Both the position numbers and the translations under genes were made by a program. DNA of 64,000 nucleotides from CAWHYG01 sp963833505. GTDB lineage: Bacteria; Eisenbacteria; RBG-16-71-46; CAIMUX01. The stretch spans positions 248,001-312,000 of the forward strand of contig CAWHYG010000005.1 in assembly GCA_963833505.1 (NCBI GenBank), read 5' to 3'. The notes beneath the pieces are model-generated. The model made no database searches. It was not told where the DNA came from and saw only the letters and a list, made by a program, of their open reading frames with translations. Shown piece after piece: positions 1 to 8,554 of the stretch (its first letter is position 1; every line of letters starts with the position of its first letter).

Positions 1-134
1 GCGGTGGGCGGAGCAGCGGCCGGACTGCCGGCCGGAACAGCAGCCGGAGTTGTGGCCGGAGCGGCGGCCAGGAGCAGCGCCAGGAACGCGAAAATCCCGC
101 AGCGCGCGGGCCCACGGACGAGGCGCGTTCCCAT
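1..134 (-). CDS. Secreted protein, N-terminus only (cut by window edge)
   Basis: An ATG at 134 opens a frame running off the left edge; 44 residues are visible. They form a basic start (MGTRLVRGPARC), a hydrophobic core (GIFAFLALLLAAA) and then an Ala/Pro/Thr-rich stretch, as in an exported protein with a flexible linker after its signal peptide. It begins 30 bases after the NapC-type cytochrome gene on the same strand and is probably the next gene of that operon, perhaps another cytochrome. No heme motif is visible in the part present, so the function is unknown. Confidence 0.55.
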   Translation of the reverse strand, partial: MGTRLVRGPARCGIFAFLALLLAAAPATTPAAVPAGSPAAAPPT

Positions 135-164
135 GATTCCAATCCTACGGGCGGGAAGACTCAT

Positions 165-1613
165 TCAGTTCTCCGGAAACAGTTCCTTCAGGATCGCCGG
201 ATTCTGTTCCTCCTGTGCCAGCACGGTATGGCAGAGGGAACAGTCCTGGCTGATGGTCTCTCCCTTCCGGGTGGCCAGCTCTTCGTCGTGGCACCGGAAG
301 CAACCGGGGGATTGCTGATGTCCGAGATGGTTTGGATAAGTGTCCCAACCGATCTTCATCGAGGGGAAGACGTTGTCGGCATAGATCTTCTGTACGCCGG
401 CGACCGCCGAGGCGAGCTTGTCCGCCTTGTTCTTGACGACGTCCGGATACTTCGCGCTGTAAAAGTTTCGGAGGCTGTCGCCGATGCCCGCCAGGGCTTC
501 AGGCTTCCCTGGGTACTGCGCCGTAAGCGCGGCCATGGCCTCGCGATGCAGGAAGGGAAGATCCACGGGGATGAGCCCGTTCGTCATCGCTTCATCCAGC
601 GCCGTCGCGGCCGGCTTGTAGATGTGGGTCGGCCGGTTGTGGCAGTCGACGCAATCCATGCGGCGGATCGGATGAATCCTCAGGCTGTCCGGGAGTTTTC
701 CGGCGGAGTCAGCCAGCCCGGGGCGGAAGAACTCCTTGACCTCGCCGTTCGGAAGCGTGGCGCGAACGAAGTAGATCCTCTCGCGGGACTCGTCGGACAG
801 GTACTCGACCCGGTTGTTGACGTGCCAGTGGATGCTGGTCGCCATGCTTGATCCGGTGCCGCCGCCCACCTTGAGGTTCAGGATCGTCTGCTGCGGCGTG
901 TTGGCTTCATCCGATTGATAGTGGGTCCGCACCACCAGCCGGGTTCCCACGAATCTCTGGGGCCAGTGACACTGCTCGCAGGTTTCCCGGGCCGGACGGA
1001 GGTTGTGCACCGGCGTCGGAATCGGTCTCGGATAGGTCTTGAGGATGGCGGCGAAGACCTGGCGGGTGCCGCTCAGCTTCGACTTGACAAACCAGGAGGC
1101 TCCCGGCCCGATGTGGCAGTCGACGCACCGGACCCGGGCGTGGGGAGAGTTGTGATAGGCGGTGAACTCCGGATTCATGATGGCGTGGCAGGTCTGGCCG
1201 CAGAACTGCACCGAGTCCATGTAATCGAGCCCGCGGTAGCTGACGACCGCCAGGATGCACAGGTTGACCAGGGTGCCGACCAGAAGGAAGACGAAGCGAT
1301 TGCGCGCCTGGGCCTGGTTGAAGTCGACGACCGGAAACAGGGACGCCACGGCCTCGTGTCCGCGCCGGCTCTCCAGGTAGTGGCTGAGTGGCATGAGGAG
1401 GAGGCCGAGGACGAACAGCGCGGGCAGGACCATGAAAGTGACGATGCCGAGATAAGGATTGCCGGCCAGGCCGAGGAGGCCGAGGACGAGGAGGATGACG
1501 AGGAGGACGCCGGCAAAGCTCGTCAGATTGATGCCGATGAAGCCGACCGGGTGGCGCATCGTGGCGCCGAAGTAGTCCCGGACCGCGGCCCAGAGTCCGC
1601 CCACACCCTTCAT
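165..1613 (-). CDS. NapC/NirT-type membrane-anchored multiheme cytochrome c
   Basis: 482 aa. The N-terminal ~130 residues carry three hydrophobic segments (near 22-48, 57-77 and 105-127), the last followed by the heme region. Six c-type heme motifs are visible: CGQTCH (a CxxxCH variant), CVDCH, CEQCH, a second CVDCH, CFRCH and CSLCH near the C-terminus. Proteins of the NapC/NirT/NrfH type oxidise menaquinol at the inner membrane and pass electrons to periplasmic multiheme proteins. Here the partner is plausibly the 13-heme protein encoded upstream in the same direction. It is longer than the usual ~200 aa tetraheme NapC because of extra membrane segments and hemes. The electron acceptor of the whole locus is not identifiable from sequence. 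Confidence 0.85.
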   Translation of the reverse strand: MKGVGGLWAAVRDYFGATMRHPVGFIGINLTSFAGVLLVILLVLGLLGLAGNPYLGIVTFMVLPALFVLGLLLMPLSHYLESRRGHEAVASLFPVVDFNQAQARNRFVFLLVGTLVNLCILAVVSYRGLDYMDSVQFCGQTCHAIMNPEFTAYHNSPHARVRCVDCHIGPGASWFVKSKLSGTRQVFAAILKTYPRPIPTPVHNLRPARETCEQCHWPQRFVGTRLVVRTHYQSDEANTPQQTILNLKVGGGTGSSMATSIHWHVNNRVEYLSDESRERIYFVRATLPNGEVKEFFRPGLADSAGKLPDSLRIHPIRRMDCVDCHNRPTHIYKPAATALDEAMTNGLIPVDLPFLHREAMAALTAQYPGKPEALAGIGDSLRNFYSAKYPDVVKNKADKLASAVAGVQKIYADNVFPSMKIGWDTYPNHLGHQQSPGCFRCHDEELATRKGETISQDCSLCHTVLAQEEQNPAILKELFPEN

Positions 1614-2006
1614 CCCGACCCCTTCCCTTTCTCCACCCCGATGTCCCGCCGGACGCCTGCCGGAAGAACCTCCGGCCGGAGGCTGCAGTATAGGTGACTC
1701 CGTGGCGGCCGAACCTTCATTTTTATTAATTTACAATCTCTGAACGTGTGTAATTGAGCGGCGATCTCAGCTCCAGCGGAACGACAGGCTCGTGTTTCGT
1801 GCCGACTCCGCCGGCGGGCGCATCCAGGGCTTCGCCTTGGAGAGGATCCGGGCTCACGCCGCCTTCAGGATCCCGCCGTTGGGGCTCACGCCTGATTCGC
1901 CTTGCAGCAGGATCCGGACTCATGCCGCCTTCGCCTGGGAGCAGAATCCCGCAGTTCGGGCTCAGGCCGCGTTCGCCGCGAACCGGAAGCCGGGTTCGCC
2001 CGGGAC
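1614..2006. repeat. Intergenic region with degenerate short repeats
   Basis: 393 bases between two cytochrome genes with no convincing gene. Between about 1843 and 1990 there are four imperfect copies of a unit starting AGGATCC or AGAATCC (1843, 1867, 1909, 1943) and containing GGCTCA near its middle. Spacing is irregular (24, 42 and 34 bases). It looks like a decayed minisatellite. An open frame crosses it on the minus strand, but its composition is that of the repeat, not of a known protein. Confidence 0.4.
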
Positions 2007-3080
2007 TCAGTTCTTCTTCCCGTGGCAGTACCCGCAGAAGCCCTGCCCGGCCAGATGCGTGTCGGTATGACACGCGAAGCACGCGGCCGCATCGTCCTCG
2101 TGCCAATAGCCGTGGCCGGCGTCCTGACGGAACCCCGGCGGATGAGGGTTCAGCTCCGGTTGATTTCCCCGGATGCCGTCGTCGCGGTGGCAACGGGCGC
2201 ACACCGCGTCGCCGTCCGTTTCGTGGCAAGCGGCGCAGGCGCCGATATCGCGGCGAGCCTCTACGGCGTGGCGATTGGCGGCCGGTCCTCCGCCGGCGCT
2301 GGCCCAGCTCGTCTGATGGCTGACCGGTTCGACCCCCTGGGCGACGTGGCAGTCCTCGCAGAAGGTCTCGATTTCATGGCAGGACCGGCAATTCGCGAGG
2401 TTCTTCTGCGCGGCCACGGGGTGCGTATAAAGCCAGTTGCGCTCGTGGACCATCATCTCCACGTTCGGCCCCTCGTGACAGGTGCTGCAGAAATCCTCCT
2501 GCCGGTGGCACTCCTCACACTTCTTCCCCGCGAGCTGGGCCTCGAACTGATGGGAATGCAGGAACCCCGGGTGATGGTCCATCGGCTTCATGATCGACGG
2601 ATCCCGCTCGAACCCGTTGAGCCGGCCCTGGCGCAGATCGGAGTGGCAGTCCTTGCAGGCGTTCGAGTGCTGCACGCCGTCATGGCAGCGGAAGCAGGTC
2701 TCGTGCCCGGCGGAGGGACGCTCCACGGTTCCGACGGCCGCGGCCATCGCCACATGGCAGTCCTGGCACTTCAGGCCCGCGGACAGATGCGCCTCGTGGG
2801 AGAACTTCCGGAATCCGGTATGCCGGCGCGGCATCCGGGAATAGCCCCACTTTTCGAAGTCGGTCTTCTCGTGGCAGCTCCCGCAAGCGTCGGAGGCGGG
2901 CAGAAGGGATTTCTTCAGGTTCTTCGACTCCGCGGCGGCGTGGCAGGCGGCGCAATCCAGTCCGGCTTGCTGGTGGACGGCATGGGGAAACGGGATCCGA
3001 GACCCGCTCCACGCCCGGAGCACCAGGAGGGCGGAGGCGGCCAGGACGAGGACGGCGGCGATGCGCGTGGATTTCCTCAT
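2007..3080 (-). CDS. 13-heme periplasmic cytochrome c
   Basis: 357 aa with a short N-terminal hydrophobic export segment (about residues 6-22). I count thirteen CxxCH motifs: CAACH, CGSCH, CQDCH, CFRCH, CKDCH, CEECH, CSTCH, CRSCH, CEDCH, CAACH, CARCH, CFACH and CGYCH. Many isolated histidines could serve as distal ligands. Such densely packed heme wires carry electrons across the periplasm and into an outer-membrane barrel in porin-cytochrome conduits. The gene lies 15 bases downstream of the barrel gene and upstream of the NapC-type quinol oxidase, so the three probably form one electron route. A good RBS (GGAGGTGAGC) precedes the ATG. The terminal donor or acceptor is unknown. Confidence 0.88.
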   Translation of the reverse strand: MRKSTRIAAVLVLAASALLVLRAWSGSRIPFPHAVHQQAGLDCAACHAAAESKNLKKSLLPASDACGSCHEKTDFEKWGYSRMPRRHTGFRKFSHEAHLSAGLKCQDCHVAMAAAVGTVERPSAGHETCFRCHDGVQHSNACKDCHSDLRQGRLNGFERDPSIMKPMDHHPGFLHSHQFEAQLAGKKCEECHRQEDFCSTCHEGPNVEMMVHERNWLYTHPVAAQKNLANCRSCHEIETFCEDCHVAQGVEPVSHQTSWASAGGGPAANRHAVEARRDIGACAACHETDGDAVCARCHRDDGIRGNQPELNPHPPGFRQDAGHGYWHEDDAAACFACHTDTHLAGQGFCGYCHGKKN

Positions 3081-3095
3081 GGTCAGCTCACCTCC

Positions 3096-4497
3096 CTAAA
3101 GGACGGTCCGGAATCGCCAGTGGACGATGCCGAGAAACCGGACGTCGTGATCGAAGGCGACGTTGTGCAACCCTTCCACCTGGCCGGTCAGGGTCAGGGT
3201 AGGAAGAATCCGATAGCCGACGGCGATGATCCCCGACGTTTCGTTGTCGTCCGTCTGCGGTTCCCCTTCGCCGTACTTGTACTGCGTGTGGCCGACGGTG
3301 GCGTCGAGCGTGACCCGATCGCACAGGTCCCGGTGCCCGGAGAGGATGAGGCCGGCCAGGTCGCCCCCGTACCCGCTGTGGAGCTGATAACCCGCGGCGA
3401 AACCCTGATAGGAGAGGAGAAGCCTCGCCCCTTGCTCGTTCTGGTCTCCGGAGAACGTGAGGACGTCGCCGTCCACGCTCGCGCGGATCCGGTGGTAGAC
3501 GTCGCACCCGACGCCGGCGCGGACCTGGTCGACCGGATCGCTCTCGAAGGAAGCGAAGAAGTCGGTGGCCATGAAGTCGGGCCGGGTGCGGTCGTACTCC
3601 ACCCAGCCCCAGAGATCCCGCGGGCCGCCGGTCAGTTCGAGGCCTCCGACGGCGGAGAGCGTCTTCCCGTAGATCAGGTCCTGCCGCCAGCTCCCGTACA
3701 ACCTCGCGCCCGCGAGCACGCGTCCGACCGAATCGCCCGGCGCCATCCGCAGCTCTCCGTCGATTCCGATCCTCTCTGCGTCCGTCACCAGGTTCTCATG
3801 CGGCGTCCGGTCAACCGAGGCGAAGCAGAACGAGACGTCCGGCGCGAAGGATCCGAGCACCGGATCGGCGCGAAGGCGGCCGCCGGCGCTGCGCGACTCG
3901 GTCGTTTTATCCAGGCTCCAGAAGGTGTGGGTGGTGAACAGCCGGTCCGCACCCAGCGTTCCGAAGAACCCGCTGATCTCGCCCCACTGCTTCCGGTTCA
4001 GGCCCAGGGAAACGCCGTCGATCAGGCCCGTCCCCGCGCCCGACTCCACCCACTGGCGTCCGGCGCGAAAATCGTAGCGGGCTCCGCACGCCGGACCTGC
4101 AGGCCTGGAGAAACGCGCGGTACAGGCGGAAGTTCGTGTCTCGGGCGCTTTGATCCGTGACGACGTTGTTCCCATTGACCGCGGTGTGAAAGGAAAGCTG
4201 AGGCAGTCCGAGCTGAAGCGCGTCCAGGCGAAGCGTCTCGAGGACCTGCGCGCGTCCTTGCAACGGGTTCAGCTCGGACTCAGGAAGCGGCTGTCCGAAC
4301 TGATTCGCCTTGACCTCGAAGGACCCGGCGCCGAGCCGGGATTCCTCGGTGTAGATCGAAGTCTCTGAACTGCCGGTCAGCACCACGGCCTGAGCCGGCG
4401 CGATCAGGACCACAAGCGCGATCCCAGCGATGCCGGCAAGCGCCGAACGGAAGGGCGCGCCCGCCGAAACCTGCCGGAACGGAACGTTTTCGTTCAT
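3096..4497 (-). pseudogene. Outer-membrane beta-barrel (porin-like) split by a frameshift
   Basis: The ATG at 4497, behind GAGAGGAGG, starts a signal peptide (FRSALAGIAGIALVV...APAQA) followed by mature sequence. The frame breaks near 4090-4105, where it passes from ...FRLYRAFLQA into the frame giving YDFRAGRQWVESGAG, which runs to a stop at 3096. Removing one C in the run at about 4085-4087 (AGCCCGCTA on the minus strand) joins the halves into a protein of about 466 aa. The downstream half has alternating polar and hydrophobic beta-strand character. I see no heme motif. Its place between a tetraheme and a 13-heme cytochrome gene suggests the barrel of a porin-cytochrome conduit. The frameshift may be real or an assembly error. 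Confidence 0.7.
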
Positions 4498-4691
4498 GCG
4501 TTTCGCCTCCTCTCGGCGGACCGTCGGATGGGTCCGCCCCGAGCGCCGTCCCACTTTTTCACGCCCGGGACCGTTGCGCAAGCGGGCAGAAAGGGGGACT
4601 GAGGCGGACAGGAACCCTCGGTCCGGACGCAACGAGGGGCAGCCTGAACGGCCGCCCCTCACTGGAGTCGATTCCGGGCGAGATCCCCCGG

Positions 4692-5261
4692 TTACTGCGG
4701 CGTGGCCGCCGGTTTCGGGTGGGCGATCTTGGGTTGCATGGTGGCCCAGTCAAACTTAGGAACCGCCTTGTGACCCTCCGGGAAGGCCCCTTCGTGGCAA
4801 CCCTTGCAGACAGCCGCGGTCGGAATGATGAGTCCGGCCGCGATCGCCTTGTCCTTGTCCTTCATGATGGTCATCGACTTGTAGTCCTTGCCCGGAGCGT
4901 GGCAGGCCTCACAGCCCACGGCATCCAGACGCGCGGTGGTCGTCGCTTCCACCGCCGGGTCAAAGCCGCCGGGCTTCCCGTAGCCGGTCGTGTGGCAGAC
5001 CAGGCACTTGGGGTCCTTCTTGTTCGCATCCGGGAGATGCGCATACGACTGGGCGTGGAGCGTCTTCTCCCAGGCGTCGTAGATGGCGCCCTTGCTTGCC
5101 GCGTTGTGGCACATCTTGCAGGTCTTCGCGCCGACGAAGTCGTGCGTCTTGACCGAATCGGCCTTCGCCTGGTCAGCGGCCAGCGCATTGGAGACGACTG
5201 CCGCGCCCAGGACCAACAGTACCGAAATGCTGAGAATCCCCAGCCATCCCAGACCCTTCAT
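4692..5261 (-). CDS. Exported tetraheme cytochrome c (c554-like)
   Basis: 189 aa from the ATG at 5261, chosen because GGAGGG lies five bases before it. A signal peptide (WLGILSISVLLVLGAAVV...ALA) is followed by four CxxCH motifs: CKMCH, CLVCH, CEACH and CKGCH. The spacing resembles the cytochrome c554/multiheme c fold. It is the first gene of the minus-strand cytochrome operon, followed after 194 bases by the barrel gene. A periplasmic or surface electron carrier role is likely. A good promoter lies about 80 bases upstream of the start codon, with an inverted repeat further up, so expression is probably regulated. Confidence 0.85.
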   Translation of the reverse strand: MKGLGWLGILSISVLLVLGAAVVSNALAADQAKADSVKTHDFVGAKTCKMCHNAASKGAIYDAWEKTLHAQSYAHLPDANKKDPKCLVCHTTGYGKPGGFDPAVEATTTARLDAVGCEACHAPGKDYKSMTIMKDKDKAIAAGLIIPTAAVCKGCHEGAFPEGHKAVPKFDWATMQPKIAHPKPAATPQ

Positions 5262-5346
5262 GCTTCCCTCCATGTTTGCGGATCTCACCCGTCCCTCGCG
5301 CCACTGGACCGCACCTCTTGGCCCGAACAGCGGAAGAGCCGGCCTG

Positions 5347-5374
5347 ATTGTATCACCCGGTCTATGGTAGACAA
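5347..5374 (-). promoter_or_regulatory. Sigma-70-type promoter of the cytochrome operon
   Basis: On the minus strand: TTGTCT (5374-5369), a 16-base spacer and TACAAT (5352-5347). This gives a transcript start near 5340 and a leader of about 80 bases before the tetraheme gene at 5261. Matches to consensus are 4 of 6 and 5 of 6, in an otherwise GC-rich background. Confidence 0.55.
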
Positions 5375-5399
5375 CGGATATCCGGGCCATCTGAACACC

Positions 5400-5417
5400 G
5401 TTGCGTTGAAACGCAAC
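5400..5417. promoter_or_regulatory. Perfect 8-bp inverted repeat (operator-like)
   Basis: GTTGCGTT-ga-AACGCAAC is a perfect dyad centred about 68 bases upstream of the predicted transcript start of the cytochrome operon. That is a typical place for a dimeric activator. It lies in the 540-base divergent region (5262-5801) between this operon and the plus-strand cytochrome c gene. I saw nothing else definite in that region. Confidence 0.45.
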
Positions 5418-5801
5418 AGACGGAAGGGAAAATCCTCTACAACCCTGGACCGGCGTATGGATTGTGGGCTCTCTCCGCCTGTAGGTAGTTGAACATTTTT
5501 GCGCCGGTGATTGGAGGAACTTCTATACCTGCTTGAAATTAGACGTTGGTGAACAGTCACAATCGCATCGGTACTGAGCCGCAATATCATATAATGTTGC
5601 CGAGAGGTCAGGGAGACCCGCCATCATCAACCGGAGTCCATGGCCGGCGGACCATCGAAGCCCGGGAGGCCGCGCCACCGGATGCGCGACGGAAGAGGTG
5701 GCTCCGTTCTTCTGCGCCGGCCGGACCCGGTGTAGATTCCTGCCATCAACCTTCGGGCGCCTGGGACGCAGAACGTGGCTTCCCGGCGATGGAGAGCTTT
5801 G

Positions 5802-6464
5802 GTGAAGACGATCAGAACCATCCTGCTGGTGCTCTTGTTCGAGATCGTGGTGGCCGCCGCGGTCGCCGTGTCCGGCATCTGCAACGTGGACGCCATCCGG
5901 GAAGAGTCGGGACCCATCGATTGGATGCTCAGCGTGGTCTCGGATCGATCCATCGACGTGCACGCGGCGCGGCTCGCCGAGCTCGATCTGAGCCGGGCGT
6001 CCCTCGCGTCGGGCGCCGCCCGCTATCAGGAGCTTTGCATCGGCTGCCACGGGGGGCCGGGCGTGGCGCCGGGTCCGATCGGCAAAGGACTGAATCCGCG
6101 CCCTCCCGATCTCGTGGTGGCGGCTTTGGGATTGACCGACCGGGAGACCTACTGGACGATCAAGAACGGGATCAAGATGACCGGCATGCCCGCGTTCGGC
6201 CCATCGCTCGGCGAAGAGGATCTTCTCGCGCTCACCGCCCTGGTGCGGAAGATCCCCGCGACCTCGCCGGACGACTTCCAGAACCTGCTTGGATCGGGCC
6301 TTCCGGCGAACGCGAAGCCGGGCGGCGAACCGGGCGCGACGCGCGCTCCTCGCAAGGAGTCGGAGAAGGCGCGCGAGCGGACGGCCCCACCGGGCCAGGA
6401 TCCGCCCGGACCGCCGGGGGCAGGCACCGCGGCGCCTTCCGGACCTCCGGGCGGGAGCAACTGA
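5802..6464 (+). CDS. Membrane-anchored monoheme cytochrome c
   Basis: 220 aa from the GTG at 5802, preferred over the GTG at 5775 because GGAGAG lies five bases before it. An N-terminal hydrophobic helix (TILLVLLFEIVVAAAVAVSG) is probably an uncleaved anchor. A single CIGCH motif sits at about residue 81, with a candidate Met ligand in the KMTGMPAF segment, as in class I cytochromes c and quinol-oxidase or alcohol-dehydrogenase subunits. The C-terminal ~50 residues are a Pro/Gly/Ala-rich low-complexity tail. It converges with the exchanger gene, whose stop is only 10 bases away. The redox partner is unknown. Confidence 0.8.
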   Translation: MKTIRTILLVLLFEIVVAAAVAVSGICNVDAIREESGPIDWMLSVVSDRSIDVHAARLAELDLSRASLASGAARYQELCIGCHGGPGVAPGPIGKGLNPRPPDLVVAALGLTDRETYWTIKNGIKMTGMPAFGPSLGEEDLLALTALVRKIPATSPDDFQNLLGSGLPANAKPGGEPGATRAPRKESEKARERTAPPGQDPPGPPGAGTAAPSGPPGGSN

Positions 6465-6474
6465 ATCGCCTGAT

Positions 6475-7866
6475 TCAGGAACGGGCGTCCGATCGCCTCC
6501 CGCGGAGCAGCCGCGCTCCTTCACGGAGGGCCGGAAAACGCTCCTTCGAGAGCGCCATCCGGACCATGAGGAACGCGGCCCAACCGAAGTTGATGCCGGT
6601 GATGACCGGGCGCGAGCGCGGCCAGAGGAACTGAATCAGCCAGAGGATGAAGATCCCCGCCGTCCCGGCCGCGTCCAGCCGCAGGCTCATGAGCAGAGCC
6701 ACTCCGACCATGGACTGCGAGATGGTCAGGAGGATCTCCGACCGCTGAAACGCATCGAACGGGATGCTCTGCACGCGGCCGCCGTAGGCGGAGTACACGA
6801 TCGGCAGGGTGGCCGCGAGAACCGTCCATTGATTGAAGTTGCTCGAAACCATGTTCATCACGGCGGTCGGAGCCGTCCTGATCTTGCGCGCCCAGTTGAA
6901 CGCCGACAGTTTCTCCGGGAACTCGGACAGGAAGGGCGCCACCCACTGGATGAAGGTGAACTGGGACATGCCCAGGACGATGGACAGGGCCAGCATGCTC
7001 TCCAGAAAGGGCCGCGCCACGAGGTAGAGGATGACGCCGCCGCCGGCGAAGAAGAGCCCGATCAACAAGGCCCGAGCGCGGGGGCCGCGCCGCACGATGA
7101 ACCGCGTGACCGGATCGGCGTCGATCAGGCGTTCCTCTTCCTGGGGCGAGACCTTCCGCAAGCTCCAGAGATAGAACAGATAGATCGCGAGAAGCACCGC
7201 GGCGTCGACCAGCGACAGGCTTCCTTTGAAGAAGATGACGAACCAATAGAGGACGGCGGGAATCAGGCAGACCACCGCGAGCGCGTGTTCCGGCTCGAGC
7301 CGGACGCCGGAGAACCGGCGCCCGTCCTTCCGGGAAAACGCCATGGCGGTGAAGAAGATCATCGGCCACCCCAACCCGATGAGCAGCCGGAGGGATCCGG
7401 TCAGATTGGCGATCAAGAGGTGGGTTCGGGCCGGATCGCGGGCGGCGCTCTTCGCGATGACGAACTCGACCGCGTACTCGGGAAGGGTCTGGAGCCAGGC
7501 GAGGATGGCGAGAGCCGCCCCCTGGGCCATGACGAACTGGGCGGCCTCTGCGGCCCAGCTTATGACCAGAGCGGAGACGATGACCGCCGGGAACGTGTAG
7601 ACCGCGGATCCGGGCGCGGTGCTGGTCCGGATCTCCTGGGCGGCGCGGGCCGTGCGCGGGTTCCAGAGTCCTGCGATCCAGATCGCCGAGGCCGCCGACA
7701 GGCGCCGCCGGGTCCAGCCCCTGAGGCCGGCCGCGGCCCCCGGCGCCCCCGGCGGCTCGATGTGCTTGTTTCCATTCACTGGGATGGTGAGGGTAGCATC
7801 CGCCGCGCCTCGGCTCAACGACGGCGCCGCGGCTCGATTCCTTTCCGGATCCGGTTCGGCCCACAC
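6475..7866 (-). CDS. CaCA-superfamily sodium/calcium exchanger-like protein
   Basis: 463 aa in the longest frame (GTG at 7866), though the true start may be internal because the first ~75 residues look unlike the family. About ten hydrophobic segments follow. Two diverged alpha-repeat elements are recognisable: one around QTLPEYAVEF and one around PFLSEFPEKLSAFNWARK, each with the P-E pair that binds cation in Na+/Ca2+ exchangers. A central polar loop separates the halves (KVSPQEEERLIDADP). It probably exchanges Ca2+ or another cation across the inner membrane. It stands alone on the minus strand between convergent and non-related genes. Confidence 0.7.
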   Translation of the reverse strand: MWAEPDPERNRAAAPSLSRGAADATLTIPVNGNKHIEPPGAPGAAAGLRGWTRRRLSAASAIWIAGLWNPRTARAAQEIRTSTAPGSAVYTFPAVIVSALVISWAAEAAQFVMAQGAALAILAWLQTLPEYAVEFVIAKSAARDPARTHLLIANLTGSLRLLIGLGWPMIFFTAMAFSRKDGRRFSGVRLEPEHALAVVCLIPAVLYWFVIFFKGSLSLVDAAVLLAIYLFYLWSLRKVSPQEEERLIDADPVTRFIVRRGPRARALLIGLFFAGGGVILYLVARPFLESMLALSIVLGMSQFTFIQWVAPFLSEFPEKLSAFNWARKIRTAPTAVMNMVSSNFNQWTVLAATLPIVYSAYGGRVQSIPFDAFQRSEILLTISQSMVGVALLMSLRLDAAGTAGIFILWLIQFLWPRSRPVITGINFGWAAFLMVRMALSKERFPALREGARLLRGRRSDARS

Positions 7867-7920
7867 CCCTGGAGCCGGCCCGCGACCCCCTTCTTGCGGC
7901 GGACGGCTCCCTATCCGGTG

Positions 7921-8268
7921 TCAGTCGGAGTCAGGAGCCTTCCTCGTCTTCTTGACCACCGAGATCCGTGCCTTCTCCTCCAGGCGCCTTTCTTGAGACG
8001 ACGCGGTCGGACGCGTGGCCCGCCGCGGCTTGGGCCGCCTCCTCCGAGCCATGAGGGCGAGCCGGATCCGCTCCAGGGCCAGAAGCCGGTTGGCCGACTG
8101 GCTCCGGCTTTCGGTGGCGATCCGCGTGATGCCGGTCGGGCGGTGAACCGCGCGGACGGATGATTCCGTCTTGTTCTTCTTCTGCCCTCCCGGGCCGGAA
8201 GACCGGTAGGGCGTGATGGCGCACTCCCGCTCGAGATCCAACAGCTCACGTGTCCATCGCAACGCCAA
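7921..8268 (-). CDS. RF-1-domain (GGQ) peptidyl-tRNA hydrolase-like protein
   Basis: About 115 aa. I chose the TTG at 8268 because GGAGG lies seven bases upstream; the frame is open to an ATG at 8331. The core SSGPGGQKKNKTESSVR holds the GGQ motif that hydrolyses peptidyl-tRNA in release factors and in ArfB/PrfH-like rescue proteins. The codon-recognition domains of RF1/RF2 are absent, and the protein ends in a Lys/Arg-rich tail like those that bind the empty mRNA channel. A ribosome-rescue role is the likely one. It is divergent from the PEBP gene. Confidence 0.75.
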   Translation of the reverse strand: MALRWTRELLDLERECAITPYRSSGPGGQKKNKTESSVRAVHRPTGITRIATESRSQSANRLLALERIRLALMARRRRPKPRRATRPTASSQERRLEEKARISVVKKTRKAPDSD

Positions 8269-8554
8269 TCCAATTCCTCCTTCCGCGCCCGAATGGTCCG
8301 CTGCACTCTGCGACCGCCCGCCGGAGTTCAACCGCGCTGCGACGGTCGGCCCGAGTTCAGTCGCGCCAACTGGACCAGAAGACGGAGCGCTTGTCGAGAG
8401 CCGATCAGACGACGCGCTGCCGGAAGGAGTCCGCCCTTCCCTGCTTCAATCGGATCGCCTGAAGACGTTCCGGAGCCTTGGAAACAGCGCGGTCCGAATG
8501 CCCCTTGCGTCATCCGTCGGATCGGGCGTAGAGGTCGTTCGGGAGGCCATCCAC

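Noticed and set aside
1843..1990. Possible CRISPR-like repeats
   Set aside because: Spacing is irregular (24, 42, 34 bases) and the units are too diverged; no cas genes are near.
1902..4160. 752-codon plus-strand frame across the cytochrome operon
   Set aside because: It is antisense to the 13-heme and barrel genes, whose heme motifs and signal peptides are clear.
6289..8163. 624-codon open frame on the plus strand
   Set aside because: It is a reverse shadow of the exchanger gene in GC-rich DNA; composition is Arg/Pro/Gly-rich and no family is recognisable.
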